Of a DNA stretch of 64,000 bases, positions 36,841 to 44,858 are shown in pieces (the stretch's first letter is position 1; every line of letters starts with the position of its first letter). The stretch spans positions 124,001-188,000 of the forward strand of contig NZ_BAAAPC010000010.1 in assembly GCF_039530945.1 (NCBI RefSeq), read 5' to 3'. The notes beneath the pieces are model-generated. The model was not told the origin of the DNA and made no database searches. It was given only the letters and a program-made list of their open reading frames with translations. The DNA comes from Nocardiopsis_C rhodophaea. Its GTDB lineage: Bacteria; Actinomycetota; Actinomycetes; Streptosporangiales; Streptosporangiaceae. The translations under genes and the position numbers were made by a program.

Positions 36841-37527
36841 TCACAGGATCCGGGTGAGGTAGTCGCCGAAGCCCCCGCGTGCGCGCGAGTCCACCCGCGC
36901 GGACGTCAGCACGGAGAGATCGCGGGACCGGTGCACCCGATATCCTCCGATCTCCAACGCGGCCACCAGTGCATGGTCCTCGGAACAGGGGAGAGGTGGG
37001 AAGCCGCCGACGGCGCAGTAGGCCGACGCCCGGACACCGAGGTTGGCCCCGTGGACATGGGGGTGGCCTGTCCCCTCGCCCCGCTGGTAGAGGTGGGCGA
37101 AGCACTGGGCGGAACCAGGGGCGCGGGGAGACCAGTCCGGCACGTCGATGGTCCCCACCATGGCGTCGTATTCGCGGGCGAGTCGCAGTTGTCCGGATAT
37201 CCAGTTCTCGGGGACAAGCGTGTCCGCGTCGGTCGCGGCCAGCCACAGCGTGTCCCGGGCCAAGCCGTGTGCCAACCGCAAGGCATACCTCGCCCCTTCA
37301 CGGCGAGCGTTGCCCACGTTGCGGTGGCATGTGGAGACCACGTGTGCGCCCGCCGAGCGGGCGATCGACGCGGTCCGGTCCGTGCAGGCATCCGCGACGA
37401 CGACCACATGCCGCGCGTGCGGAGGCAGGGGGCAGGCGTCCAGTGCCCTGTTCACCGTCCCCAGGCAGTCCCCGAGAAGCCGCTCCTCCTGGTGCGCCGG
37501 GACCACCACCGCCACCCCGGCGATCAC
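36841..37527 (-). CDS. GT2 family glycosyltransferase, last gene of the four-gene operon
   Basis: The 228-residue GT-A protein starts AGVAVVVPAHQEERLL (nucleotide-binding strand), has VVVADACTDRTASIA and the metal-binding DxD in ATDADTLVPENW, then HGANLGVRASAYCAVGGF and the acceptor-side SEDHALVAAL (ED motif). No membrane helix is seen, so it acts on a soluble or membrane-surface acceptor. The start overlaps the methyltransferase stop by four bases. Donor and acceptor are unknown. Confidence 0.87.
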   Translation of the reverse strand: MIAGVAVVVPAHQEERLLGDCLGTVNRALDACPLPPHARHVVVVADACTDRTASIARSAGAHVVSTCHRNVGNARREGARYALRLAHGLARDTLWLAATDADTLVPENWISGQLRLAREYDAMVGTIDVPDWSPRAPGSAQCFAHLYQRGEGTGHPHVHGANLGVRASAYCAVGGFPPLPCSEDHALVAALEIGGYRVHRSRDLSVLTSARVDSRARGGFGDYLTRIL

Positions 37528-38135
37528 ACCAGCCCCCCGGCCCGGGCAACAGAGGCGGGCCTCGCGCAGCGCCCGGCCTGGTAGACGTCGAGGAGAAAGT
37601 CCTCCTCCCGGTGCTCGACCAGCCGTCCCAGCCGGGGGAGTTCCGCTAATGCCCGGTGAGCGTCATCCCCCGAACGCGTGTGCTCGGCAACCGGATGGCG
37701 CCAGTGGACGGCAAGAAGCGTTCCCCCTGGCCGGAGCGAACCCCGCGCCAAGTCGAGGACGGTGGCCAAGTCCTGGTCGTCGAAGTAGTAGAGCAGCTCG
37801 GACAGGACGACGAGGTCGAACTCGCCCTCCGGCCACTTCTCGGGCACACGCGCCCAGACCACGCGGACGTTCCCGGCGTCGGCCAGCTCCTCCCGCGTCC
37901 GTGAGGCGGCCTCAAACGCGCCCTCCCACGCCAGAACCTGATCGCAGCGAAACGAGAGCTCCCTGGTCAACAGCCCGATCGAGCACCCCGGCTCAAACGC
38001 GCACGCGTAGCGCTCATGTGGCATTGCAGCCATACTCACGGCGCGTTTGCGCCGCTCGTACCACCGAGTCCGAAACCCCCACGGGTCGTCGCAAACGGCG
38101 TACATCGCGTCGAAATAGGCTCTGTCGACCGTCAC
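37524..38135 (-). CDS. SAM-dependent methyltransferase (NodS-like)
   Basis: The 203-residue class I methyltransferase has motif I FEPGCSIGLLTRELS (about 48), motif II near VVWARVPEKWP, and the post-motif LVVLSELLYYFDD. The N-terminal YFDAMYAVCDDPWGFRTRWYERRKR is typical of NodS-type enzymes, which N-methylate deacetylated amino sugars. Downstream of a PIG-L N-deacetylase, this suggests methylation of the freed amine (inference). It overlaps both neighbours by four bases. Confidence 0.85.
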   Translation of the reverse strand: MTVDRAYFDAMYAVCDDPWGFRTRWYERRKRAVSMAAMPHERYACAFEPGCSIGLLTRELSFRCDQVLAWEGAFEAASRTREELADAGNVRVVWARVPEKWPEGEFDLVVLSELLYYFDDQDLATVLDLARGSLRPGGTLLAVHWRHPVAEHTRSGDDAHRALAELPRLGRLVEHREEDFLLDVYQAGRCARPASVARAGGLV

Positions 38136-38902
38136 GCGAACACCACCTCGAAATCACGCGCGAAGTGGGCCAGCATCTCCGGTTCCAGGACGGCCCGGTC
38201 CGAGGCTTCCGGACCTATCGGCGATATCTGCGTCTCGAAGCAGAGGATGGCGGCGTCCTTACGGCAGCGGGCGTCTGTGGACAGGCCGAGTCGGCGCGCC
38301 CGGGCCCACGGAACGGACGCGTCACCGGGAGACGACCAGTGCCAGGTCCACACCGGGTACGACAGCAGCCGCGTACCGCGCGTCCGCGCGGATGTGGCCG
38401 CGGCCCGGCCGACCGTCTCGTGGTCGGGGTGCGGATCCCCTTCCCACGGAGCCACGCACACGTCCGCGTCGCCGCACAGATCGACCAACCGGTCCGCCAG
38501 CGCGGTCTCCCACTCGCCCACACCGCTGTCGGGCAGACGCAGCCGCACCACCTCGGCGTCCGCCGCTCCGAGCGCCGCCAAGGCGTGCGCGCGTTCGGCC
38601 GCGCGCTTGGCGACGAGCTGGTCCCGCGTGAACGCGGTGCTGCCGGGATGCGATGCCTCACCATCGGTCACCGCGATGATCCGCAGGCGGACGCCGTTCG
38701 CGGCGAGGAGTGCGAGCCCGCCGCCGAAGCCGAGCGTCTCGTCGTCGGGATGAGGGGCCACGACCGCCGCCTCACGCACACCGCGCAGGTCCAAGTCGGG
38801 GATCCGGCCGAGTTCCGGCCACCGCCTCCACTCCGCCTCGGGCGTCCCGGTGTCGTCGGCAGGGTTCGACGAATGCGAGGAGCGGGTGGTGTCAGTAGTC
38901 AT
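38132..38902 (-). CDS. PIG-L family N-deacetylase
   Basis: The 256-residue zinc-dependent deacetylase has metal motif 1 APHPDDETLGFGGG (PHPDDE, about 50) and motif 2 GDPHPDHETVGRA (HPDH). The family removes N-acetyl groups from GlcNAc-containing conjugates (mycothiol, bacillithiol, GPI-type lipids, antibiotics). ATG 38902 overlaps the upstream stop by 11 bases (ATGACTACTGA). It is the second gene of the operon. No mycothiol-specific gene (mshA, mshC) is adjacent, so this is not obviously MshB. Confidence 0.87.
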   Translation of the reverse strand: MTTDTTRSSHSSNPADDTGTPEAEWRRWPELGRIPDLDLRGVREAAVVAPHPDDETLGFGGGLALLAANGVRLRIIAVTDGEASHPGSTAFTRDQLVAKRAAERAHALAALGAADAEVVRLRLPDSGVGEWETALADRLVDLCGDADVCVAPWEGDPHPDHETVGRAAATSARTRGTRLLSYPVWTWHWSSPGDASVPWARARRLGLSTDARCRKDAAILCFETQISPIGPEASDRAVLEPEMLAHFARDFEVVFA

Positions 38903-39929
38903 TGGCAGCACCCATCCAGGTTCCCGGGGCGACAAGCGTTCCCAGTTCGGAAAGATCCCGCTCAGCATGGTGCTGGCGGATGTACACGCACAGGTCGGCC
39001 GTGGCGCGGGCGTAGGCCGCGTCGCCCGCGAGTGGCCCCGCGCCGAGCGCCTCTCCCGTCCGGCGCAAAACACGGGTGCAGGTATCGGCGACGACCGCCC
39101 GCACCCGCGCGGCGAGCACGGCGGCGCGGCTTCCGTCCCGCGGATGGTCGTCGATCTCACGCGAAGCGCGGCGCAGCACAGAACCCGCGGCGTACAGCTC
39201 CCGGTCCACCGCCCCGAACGCACTGAGCAGGTGGGCATCGGCTTCGACCCGGTCGGCGCGGGCGGCCAGGGGACGCGCGACGGCGAGGGCTCCCCCGAAC
39301 CAGCAGGCCGCCACGCCCGCCCCGCCGTGGTGGAACCCCGGTCGGCCCACATAGCCGCCAGGCCGTCCGGCCGGTTCGGCGTCGACACCGTCGAAGTGGA
39401 CCGTCAGCGTGTCACTGGCCGCCATGCCCGCCGACGCCCACGTGCCCGTCCGGGGCTCCGTTTCGTCCGTACGCACCGCGAACAGCCGACGTTCTCCAGC
39501 GGCGATGTCGGCGCTGACGAGGGCGTGGGTACAGACGCGGGCGCCGGAGCAGAACGGTTTGGCGCCGTGCAGCCTCCAGTTCCCGCCCGTCTTGTCCGCT
39601 ATCAGAGGCATTCCGGGGGGATGCGCGGCCCACACGCCCCACACGCTGCCGGGTTCGGCGGGCGGGCCGCCGAGTTCCGACAGGATCGCGATGGCATCGG
39701 TGTGCCCTTCGGCCAACCGGGCCAGGGAGAGGTCCTCCTGGGCAAGGTCACGCAAGCGCTCCCAGCGCAGCCAGGTGGAACCGCCCCCGGGAAGGGGCAG
39801 ATCGAGTCCGCCGGAGGCGATCTCCTCCGTTAACCTGGCGGCGATTCGCCCTGTGTGCCGCTCCGCCTCCCCGAACGTCGGTGGCTCCTGCTCGCACACG
39901 TTCCGTCCCACCGTCTCCGGCGCCCGCAT
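38892..39929 (-). CDS. Acyl-CoA dehydrogenase-like protein, first gene of the four-gene operon
   Basis: The 345-residue protein has the all-helical N-domain (WERLRDLAQEDLSLARLAEGH), the middle beta-domain (WRLHGAKPFCSGARVCTHALV, LTVHFDGVDAEP) and the C-terminal helical bundle of acyl-CoA dehydrogenases. It lacks the usual C-terminal YGG-T/S-x-E segment and a clear catalytic glutamate, so ordinary beta-oxidation activity is doubtful. ATG 39929 follows AAGGAG by seven bases. Its company (deacetylase, methyltransferase, glycosyltransferase) suggests an oxidation or hydroxylation-like step on a sugar conjugate rather than lipid breakdown. Confidence 0.8.
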   Translation of the reverse strand: MRAPETVGRNVCEQEPPTFGEAERHTGRIAARLTEEIASGGLDLPLPGGGSTWLRWERLRDLAQEDLSLARLAEGHTDAIAILSELGGPPAEPGSVWGVWAAHPPGMPLIADKTGGNWRLHGAKPFCSGARVCTHALVSADIAAGERRLFAVRTDETEPRTGTWASAGMAASDTLTVHFDGVDAEPAGRPGGYVGRPGFHHGGAGVAACWFGGALAVARPLAARADRVEADAHLLSAFGAVDRELYAAGSVLRRASREIDDHPRDGSRAAVLAARVRAVVADTCTRVLRRTGEALGAGPLAGDAAYARATADLCVYIRQHHAERDLSELGTLVAPGTWMGAANDY

Positions 39930-40866
39930 CGCACCGCTCCTTCCCCGCCTCTCCGCCTGTCGGAGGCCGACCGTGCCTGACTGCTGCGGCCCGGAACGAA
40001 GACCGCCCCGGCGCGTCGCACCGACGCTTTCGGACGCGCCCGTTCCCTCTCGAACCCGAGCGCCCCCAGCCCGGGACGGGTCTCACCCACGAACCGACGA
40101 CCGGTCCCCTGCGGTTACGGACAGGTCGGCGGGACGCGCCCCCAACCCCGGCGAGATCGGCCCCCACTCCCGTTCGAACCGCTTACGGACCACGCTCACC
40201 CCTGCGTCGGATGCGCAATGTATTCACTCTGTTGCCCCAGGTGAGGTTGGGACAAACCCCGAAAAAGACCATGGAACACCCGGTCAGCCGGGTGAGCACC
40301 CTCGCGCGGACCAGCGCTTTCCGCGCGAGTGCGTGCCCCGGCTGTCTCAGACCTCCCCACCGATGCGCGCCCAGTGAGCGGCGGAACTGGCGCCACCGAA
40401 ACCGTCGAGTCCGATAGTCGGTCCACGCGGTAGCGGTAAACGTTCGCCCTCGCTCCGCGACCATGGCAGGCCCAGGGCCAACGGAAGGTGCGTTCCCCAT
40501 CTGCTGCGCAAGCGAGCCCGCCCTCCTGGAGAACCAAGCACCCGGCCTCTGGTCACATCACACAACCCGCTCCAGAGCGCACTTTCGGGCGTGGTGGATA
40601 GCCCAAACGGCTTAGCACGAGGAATCCCGGATGGACAGTGACCGCAATAATGTTGGTCGAGGTCGCATTAAGATAACGAGCTGAGTTGTGGCAGGTCGTT
40701 TGCTCAAAGCTCCGCGCACGCGGAGGTGAAATGGATGACCATCGGCGTCGCCTTTCCTCGTCCTCCCGGGCGGGGCATCGCGATGCTTCAGCCCAATAAA
40801 TGAGGGGCGAAACGGCCCTTCGTACGGCGGCAACACCCGTACTGTTCGCGGTGACGGCGTCCGCGG
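39930..40866. other. 937-base region without a convincing gene
   Basis: No long frame on either strand has protein-like composition. The left part should contain the promoter of the four-gene operon. The middle (40620-40700) is relatively A+T-rich (CAATAATG, CATTAAGATAACG). One short SD-preceded reading frame at 40735-40803 is listed separately. The rest appears empty to me. Confidence 0.5.
40735..40803 (+). CDS. Candidate 22-residue peptide
   Basis: ATG 40735 is eight bases after GGAGG (40722-40726) and the frame ends at TGA 40801-40803. The peptide starts MTIGVAFPRPPGRGIA and ends LQPNK, an ordered-looking Pro/Gly/Arg motif rather than random codon use. A competing frame from ATG 40731 ends at TAA 40797-40799. 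A hairpin-capable CGTACGG...CCGTAC follows. It may be a leader peptide with no obvious downstream gene on this strand before 41897, or it may be chance. Confidence 0.25.
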   Translation: MTIGVAFPRPPGRGIAMLQPNK

Positions 40867-41754
40867 TCAGACGGTCTCCTCGGCCCCCGCTAGCAGCCGG
40901 AGCGCCGACTCGGCGGGCGATCCCGGTTCCGCCACGTAGGTGACCAGCATCTGGCCGGGGTCGGCGGGCATCAGCATCTTCTCGAAGTGGAGCGACAGGT
41001 CGCCGACTACCGGGTGTCGCAGGCGGCATTCGCCGTTCATCCTCTCGCGGACCTCCTGGGCCTCCCACATGTCGCGGAAGAGCGGGCTTTCGGCCTTAAG
41101 TCCGGTCACCACTCGGCACAGCCGCTGGTCGTCGGGGCGGCGGCCGGTGTCGGCCCGGAGCTTGGCCGCCACCTCGCGCCGCATTTCGTCGAGGTCGAGG
41201 TGGAGGGCGGCGACGTCGGGATGCAGGAAGAGCAGCCGGGCCATGTTCGGGTGTGGCTCGGCGATTTCGTCGAGGATGGGCATCAGTCGGCCGGCCATTC
41301 GGTTCCATGCGAGCAGGTTCAGGCCGCCGCCGAGTACCAGTGCAGGAACGTCGTCCATGGCGTCGATGAGAGCCCGTACCGGGCCGCGGACGCGCTCGGG
41401 CGGCAGGTCCGGCGGCGCGCACGGTCCGTTGGCGGGCCCGGCTGCCCGCCCAGCCCCGCCGGAACGCCGCGCGAACCGCCTCGCCAAATTCTGCAGGTAG
41501 TCGCGCTCGACGCGGGTGAGGTGGAGGGCGTCGGAGAGCGCGTCCAGGACCTCATGTGAGACGGCGCCGCTGCGCCCCTGCTCGATGCGGGTGTAGTAGT
41601 CGACACTCACGCCCGCGAGCTGCGCGACCTCCTCACGGCGCAGGCCCCGCACCCGGCGCCGGTTATGTCCCTCGGGAAGACCTACGCGGTCCGGTGAGAG
41701 CGCGCTCCGGTGCGCCTTGAGGAATCGCCCGATCTCTGCGTGGTCGTGCACCAT
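40867..41754 (-). CDS. XRE-family regulator with MmyB-like ligand-binding domain
   Basis: The 295-residue protein has a HTH at about 30-80 (RGLRREEVAQLAGVSVDYYTRIEQGR) and the MmyB-like PAS-type C-terminal domain (PVRALIDAMDDVPALVLGGGLNLLAWN ... VVGDLSLHFEKMLMP). Such regulators, common in actinomycetes, sit divergently from an oxidoreductase they control, as here with the aldo/keto reductase 142 bases away. An imperfect palindrome CTGGTACTGGCAG (41774-41786) in the shared promoter region is a candidate operator. The bound ligand is unknown; fatty-acid-like ligands have been seen in crystal structures of the family. Confidence 0.9.
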   Translation of the reverse strand: MVHDHAEIGRFLKAHRSALSPDRVGLPEGHNRRRVRGLRREEVAQLAGVSVDYYTRIEQGRSGAVSHEVLDALSDALHLTRVERDYLQNLARRFARRSGGAGRAAGPANGPCAPPDLPPERVRGPVRALIDAMDDVPALVLGGGLNLLAWNRMAGRLMPILDEIAEPHPNMARLLFLHPDVAALHLDLDEMRREVAAKLRADTGRRPDDQRLCRVVTGLKAESPLFRDMWEAQEVRERMNGECRLRHPVVGDLSLHFEKMLMPADPGQMLVTYVAEPGSPAESALRLLAGAEETV

Positions 41755-41896
41755 GACATCAACGTTATCTAGCCTGGTACTGGCAGACCCCGGTTAGAGC
41801 GGGCCTGGTCGCCCCGCCCGTCCGCGAGCAGAGTGTTTGGCGGTGCGGACGCCCCACCAGGGGATGGGCGCCGCCGGATACGGAGGAGGCGAACAG

Positions 41897-42925
41897 ATGC
41901 AGCGACGCATCCTCGGCGGAACGGGGATCTCCGTCAGCGAGTTCGCACTGGGTGCGATGATGTTGGGCGCCTGGGGCAACACCGATCGCCAGGACTCGAT
42001 CGCGATGGTGCACGCCGCGATCGACGCGGGTATCAACTTCATCGACACCGCCGACGTGTACTCCGCTGGCGAGTCCGAGGAGATCGTCGGCAAGGCGCTC
42101 AAGGGCCGGCGCGACAAGGTCGTCCTGGCGACGAAATTCAACCGGCCGATGGGGCCGGACGCCAATGACGGGGGCAACTCTCGGCGCTGGATCGTCCGCG
42201 CCGTGGAGGACAGCCTGCGCCGTCTGGACACCGACTGGATCGACCTCTACCAGGTGCACCGCCCCGATCCGGGCACCGACATCGATGAGACGCTGTCGGC
42301 GCTGTCGGACCTGGTCCGGTCGGGCAAAGTCCGGGCGGTCGGGACGTCGACTTTTCCCGCGGAGGAGATCGTCGAGGCGCACTGGATGTCCGAGCGCAGG
42401 GGGCACGTGCGGTTCCGCAGCGAACAGCCGCCCTACTCGATCCTGGCGCGCCACATCGAGGCGGACGTGCTGCCCACTGCGCAGAAGTACGGCATGGGTG
42501 TGCTGACCTGGAGCCCGCTCAGCGGGGGATGGCTCTCCGGCAAGTACGGCGGCCCGGACGGAGCCGACCCGACAACGGCCCACCGCAGTCCCATGGTGGG
42601 CTCGCTGTTCGACACGGCGCTGCCGGAGAACGCGGCGAAGCTGGCGGCGGTGACGGAGCTGAAGAAGACGGCCGCCGAGGCCGGTGTCTCCCTGCCGACC
42701 CTGGCGACGGCGTTCGTGCGGAACCACCCTGCGGTGACGTCGGTCATCATCGGTCCCCGCACCCGCGGGCAGCTCGACGGCCTGCTGGAGGGCGTGGACG
42801 TGAAGCTCGACGCGTCCGTCCTGGACCGCATCGACGAGATCGTCCCGCCCGGCACCGACGTCAGCCGAGACGAAACCTTTTACACGCCTCCGGCGCTGAC
42901 TGACCCTGCCCTGCGCCGCCGCTGA
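41897..42925 (+). CDS. Aldo/keto reductase
   Basis: The 342-residue NADPH-dependent (alpha/beta)8 barrel oxidoreductase has the catalytic tetrad visible as D and Y in FIDTADVYSAGESEE, K in VVLATKFNRPMG and H in DLYQVHRPD. The cofactor end is at VTSVIIGPRTRGQLDG. ATG 41897 follows GGAGGAGG; the longer frame from 41837 lacks an SD. It is probably regulated by the divergent XRE protein. Substrate unknown. Confidence 0.92.
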   Translation: MQRRILGGTGISVSEFALGAMMLGAWGNTDRQDSIAMVHAAIDAGINFIDTADVYSAGESEEIVGKALKGRRDKVVLATKFNRPMGPDANDGGNSRRWIVRAVEDSLRRLDTDWIDLYQVHRPDPGTDIDETLSALSDLVRSGKVRAVGTSTFPAEEIVEAHWMSERRGHVRFRSEQPPYSILARHIEADVLPTAQKYGMGVLTWSPLSGGWLSGKYGGPDGADPTTAHRSPMVGSLFDTALPENAAKLAAVTELKKTAAEAGVSLPTLATAFVRNHPAVTSVIIGPRTRGQLDGLLEGVDVKLDASVLDRIDEIVPPGTDVSRDETFYTPPALTDPALRRR

Positions 42926-43102
42926 CAGGCCAGACCGTGCCCGTCAGGTGGCCCGGACAGGGACGAGGGCGCTGGGGGGAGAGGCGGCTGAGACGGCGGC
43001 GATCTTCGTAGACCGGAGTGACGTGGAGGTTGTTGCCGATGACGTGCTCCCCGCCCGCGCGCCCTCCGCCTGCACTGCCCCGGAAGGCGCGCGGGGTCCG
43101 GA

Positions 43103-43309
43103 TTACTCGAAGGGCGACCGCCACACCAGCGGGGCGGGGGCCTTTTCTGGGGTGACGCAGACGAGTGTGAGGCAGCCGCAGGTCGCGCTGTAGATGGCGC
43201 GACCGCTCAGGGTCTGCCCGCCGCGGGCGATCGGTGCTTCGTGGGACTCGGCCCAGGCCTCTAGGCCGGCCATGTCGGAGACCTCGCGGATCTCGCGGTA
43301 GGTGGCCAT
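43103..43309 (-). CDS. Small hypothetical protein, third gene of a tiny operon
   Basis: The 68-residue protein starts MATYREIREVSDMAGLEAWAE and ends PLVWRSPFE, with a CGCLTLVCV segment. It has no membrane helix or known motif. Its ATG shares a base with the preceding gene's stop (TGATG). The composition is normal for the window. Function unknown. Confidence 0.65.
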   Translation of the reverse strand: MATYREIREVSDMAGLEAWAESHEAPIARGGQTLSGRAIYSATCGCLTLVCVTPEKAPAPLVWRSPFE

Positions 43310-43530
43310 CACGACTCCACCCCCGCCGCTTGACCGAGGAGCCGCGTCGCTTCGGCCTTCGTGAGGCCGCATTCCTGGACCAGGGCGCGGTGGGCCTCGT
43401 CGTAGGGAGAGCGCAGGCGCACGATCCGCCCGCCGAGCCCGCGAACGGTGAAGCGCAGCATTGATGAGAGGCCGGGGTCGTAGGTGACGGAGAAGTCGCC
43501 CCACACGACCCGGTTCGCCGTGGAAGTCAT
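43309..43530 (-). CDS. Small hypothetical protein, second gene of a tiny operon
   Basis: The 73-residue protein has a strand-rich first half (RVVWGDFSVTYDPGLSSMLRFTV) and a helical second half (SPYDEAHRALVQECGLTKAEATRLLG) that looks like a small three-helix unit. It overlaps the upstream gene by four bases (ATGA) and the downstream gene by one. I do not recognise the family. Confidence 0.65.
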   Translation of the reverse strand: MTSTANRVVWGDFSVTYDPGLSSMLRFTVRGLGGRIVRLRSPYDEAHRALVQECGLTKAEATRLLGQAAGVES

Positions 43531-43667
43531 CGGCTGACCTCCACGGCGCGCACCGTGGTTGTTTCGGCGAACTGGCGGAAACGGCGGTCTTCTGTGGCGC
43601 GCTGGGCTTCGAGCGCCGTGATGTACGGGCGGATCCGTCGGCTCTGCCTAGATGGCAGTATGGACAT
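43527..43667 (-). CDS. Very small basic hypothetical protein, first gene of a tiny operon
   Basis: The 46-codon gene starts at ATG 43667-43665, six bases after a strong GAGGAG, and ends in a TGA overlapping the next ATG. The peptide is rich in Arg/Gln/Glu (SRQSRRIRPYITALEAQRA, RRFRQFAE) and probably helical. Strong SD plus coupled stop-start make translation likely. Its promoter lies in the 144-base region shared with the divergent GntR gene. Confidence 0.65.
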   Translation of the reverse strand: MSILPSRQSRRIRPYITALEAQRATEDRRFRQFAETTTVRAVEVSR

Positions 43668-43752
43668 GTCTCACTCCTCATACGAGTGGGGCCGCACCCC
43701 GGGAGTCCTGGCCGACTCGCCGGGGTCTTCTGTTGCCGTAGCAAAGTGACCA

Positions 43753-43794
43753 CGGTATACCGCAGTCTACCGCGGTCGCACGGTATATCGCAGT
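43753..43794. promoter_or_regulatory. Operator cluster between the tiny operon and the GntR gene
   Basis: CGGTATACCGCAGT (43753-43766) and CGGTATATCGCAGT (43781-43794) are 13/14 identical and spaced 28 bases start to start, with the palindrome ACCGCGGT (43769-43776) between. CGGTATACCG is a perfect palindrome. GntR repressors of integrative plasmids use similar GTATAC-type sites, so this is probably where the adjacent GntR protein binds, and may cover promoters in both directions. Confidence 0.65.
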
Positions 43795-43811
43795 GTTCTA
43801 GCGTCCGGGGG

Positions 43812-44084
43812 ATGAGCGAGGATCTTGACCGGACACGGCCTATCTGGAGACAGGTGGCGTCCGTAATCGTGGCGCGAATAGCCGATGGAACATATCCCAT
43901 CGGCGCCAAGGTGCCCTCTGTCGTGGACCTCTCCACTGAATTCGGTATCGCAGCCTCCACCGCCCAGAAGGCACTGGCCTACCTCAAGGCAGAGGGACTC
44001 GTCCGGCCAGAGGTCGGCCTCGGCTCGTTCGTCGCGAAGAAGCCGGACACCGACGGGGCCGATAGCTGCAACGGCAGCGATTGA
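43812..44084 (+). CDS. Short GntR-family DNA-binding protein (HTH only)
   Basis: The 90-residue protein is a winged helix of the GntR type: RPIWRQVASVIVARIADGTY, PSVVDLSTEFGIAASTAQKALAYLKAEGLV and wing GLGSFVAKK. It has no effector domain, as in the short GntR regulators of actinomycete integrative elements and their cargo. ATG 43812 is preceded by GGGGG only. Lower G+C codons than its neighbours and three operator-like repeats upstream support horizontal origin. It probably represses itself and the divergent three-gene operon. Confidence 0.85.
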   Translation: MSEDLDRTRPIWRQVASVIVARIADGTYPIGAKVPSVVDLSTEFGIAASTAQKALAYLKAEGLVRPEVGLGSFVAKKPDTDGADSCNGSD

Positions 44085-44858
44085 TCAGCGCTTCCGGAGG
44101 ACCAGGAGCAGATTCCAGGTGACGATTTCGCGCAGTCCCGGGATATGGACGATGGGCTTCATCCAGGTGGGCAGGTAGCGCGGCAGGATGTCGACGACGT
44201 CGACGTCGGTGCGGGTCTTGACCCAGGTGAGCATTTGGGCGGCCGAGGCCGCGAACATGGTGGAGCCGAAGTCGTTCTTGGGGCGGCGGCCGTGTTTTCT
44301 GGTGAAACGTTCGGCCGCGTAGCGGCCGCCGAGGTAGTGCCAGGGGGAGGTCTCGTGGCCGCCCCAGGGGGAGAGCCACAGGGTGTAGGAGAGGTAGACG
44401 AGCCCGCCGGGGCGGGTCACGCGGACCATCTCCTCGGCCATGCGTTCTGGCTGGGGGACGTGTTCCAGGACGTTGGAGGAGAAGCAGATGTCCACCGAGC
44501 CGGTGCGCATAGGCATGTCGAGGGCGCTGCCGAGAACGGCCGTGTCAGGGATATGGCCGTCGCGCAGTCGGAGTTCGTCGACGTCAGCGTCGACGCAGAC
44601 GCAGTGGGCGCCTGCCGCGCGGAGTTCGTCGGAGAAGTAGCCGGGGCCGCCGCCGATGTCGACGACGACGGCTCCGTCGAGCGGTGTGTAGCTGCGGAGC
44701 TGGGCGACGGTGTCGCGGGCCAGGGTGCCGTAGAAGTGGTCGGGGTCGGTCTGTTCCTTGCGGAAGGCCGAGAACAGTGCGACCGAGCGGCCGAGAGTGG
44801 CGCGGAACGGGGTGGCGGGTGAGTGGCCGGGGGCACCTGTCAGGCCCGTGTTGCTCAT
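44085..44858 (-). CDS. Class I SAM-dependent methyltransferase (second of a pair)
   Basis: The 257-residue methyltransferase has motif I VVDIGGGPGYFSDELRAAG, the acidic motif II CVCVDADVDEL, and IC FSSNVLEHVPQPERMAEE. The C-terminal half (TLWLSPWGGHETSPWHYLGG, WMKPIVHIPGLREIVTWNLL) resembles methyltransferases of cell-wall glycan loci that act on lipid-linked sugars. It overlaps the upstream methyltransferase by four bases. GC-rich codon use is normal for the window. Confidence 0.87.
   Translation of the reverse strand: MSNTGLTGAPGHSPATPFRATLGRSVALFSAFRKEQTDPDHFYGTLARDTVAQLRSYTPLDGAVVVDIGGGPGYFSDELRAAGAHCVCVDADVDELRLRDGHIPDTAVLGSALDMPMRTGSVDICFSSNVLEHVPQPERMAEEMVRVTRPGGLVYLSYTLWLSPWGGHETSPWHYLGGRYAAERFTRKHGRRPKNDFGSTMFAASAAQMLTWVKTRTDVDVVDILPRYLPTWMKPIVHIPGLREIVTWNLLLVLRKR

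Noticed and set aside
43753..43794. Two near-identical 14-bp repeats as a minimal CRISPR array
   Set aside because: Only two repeats, too short, no cas genes; they flank a divergent promoter and fit GntR operators.
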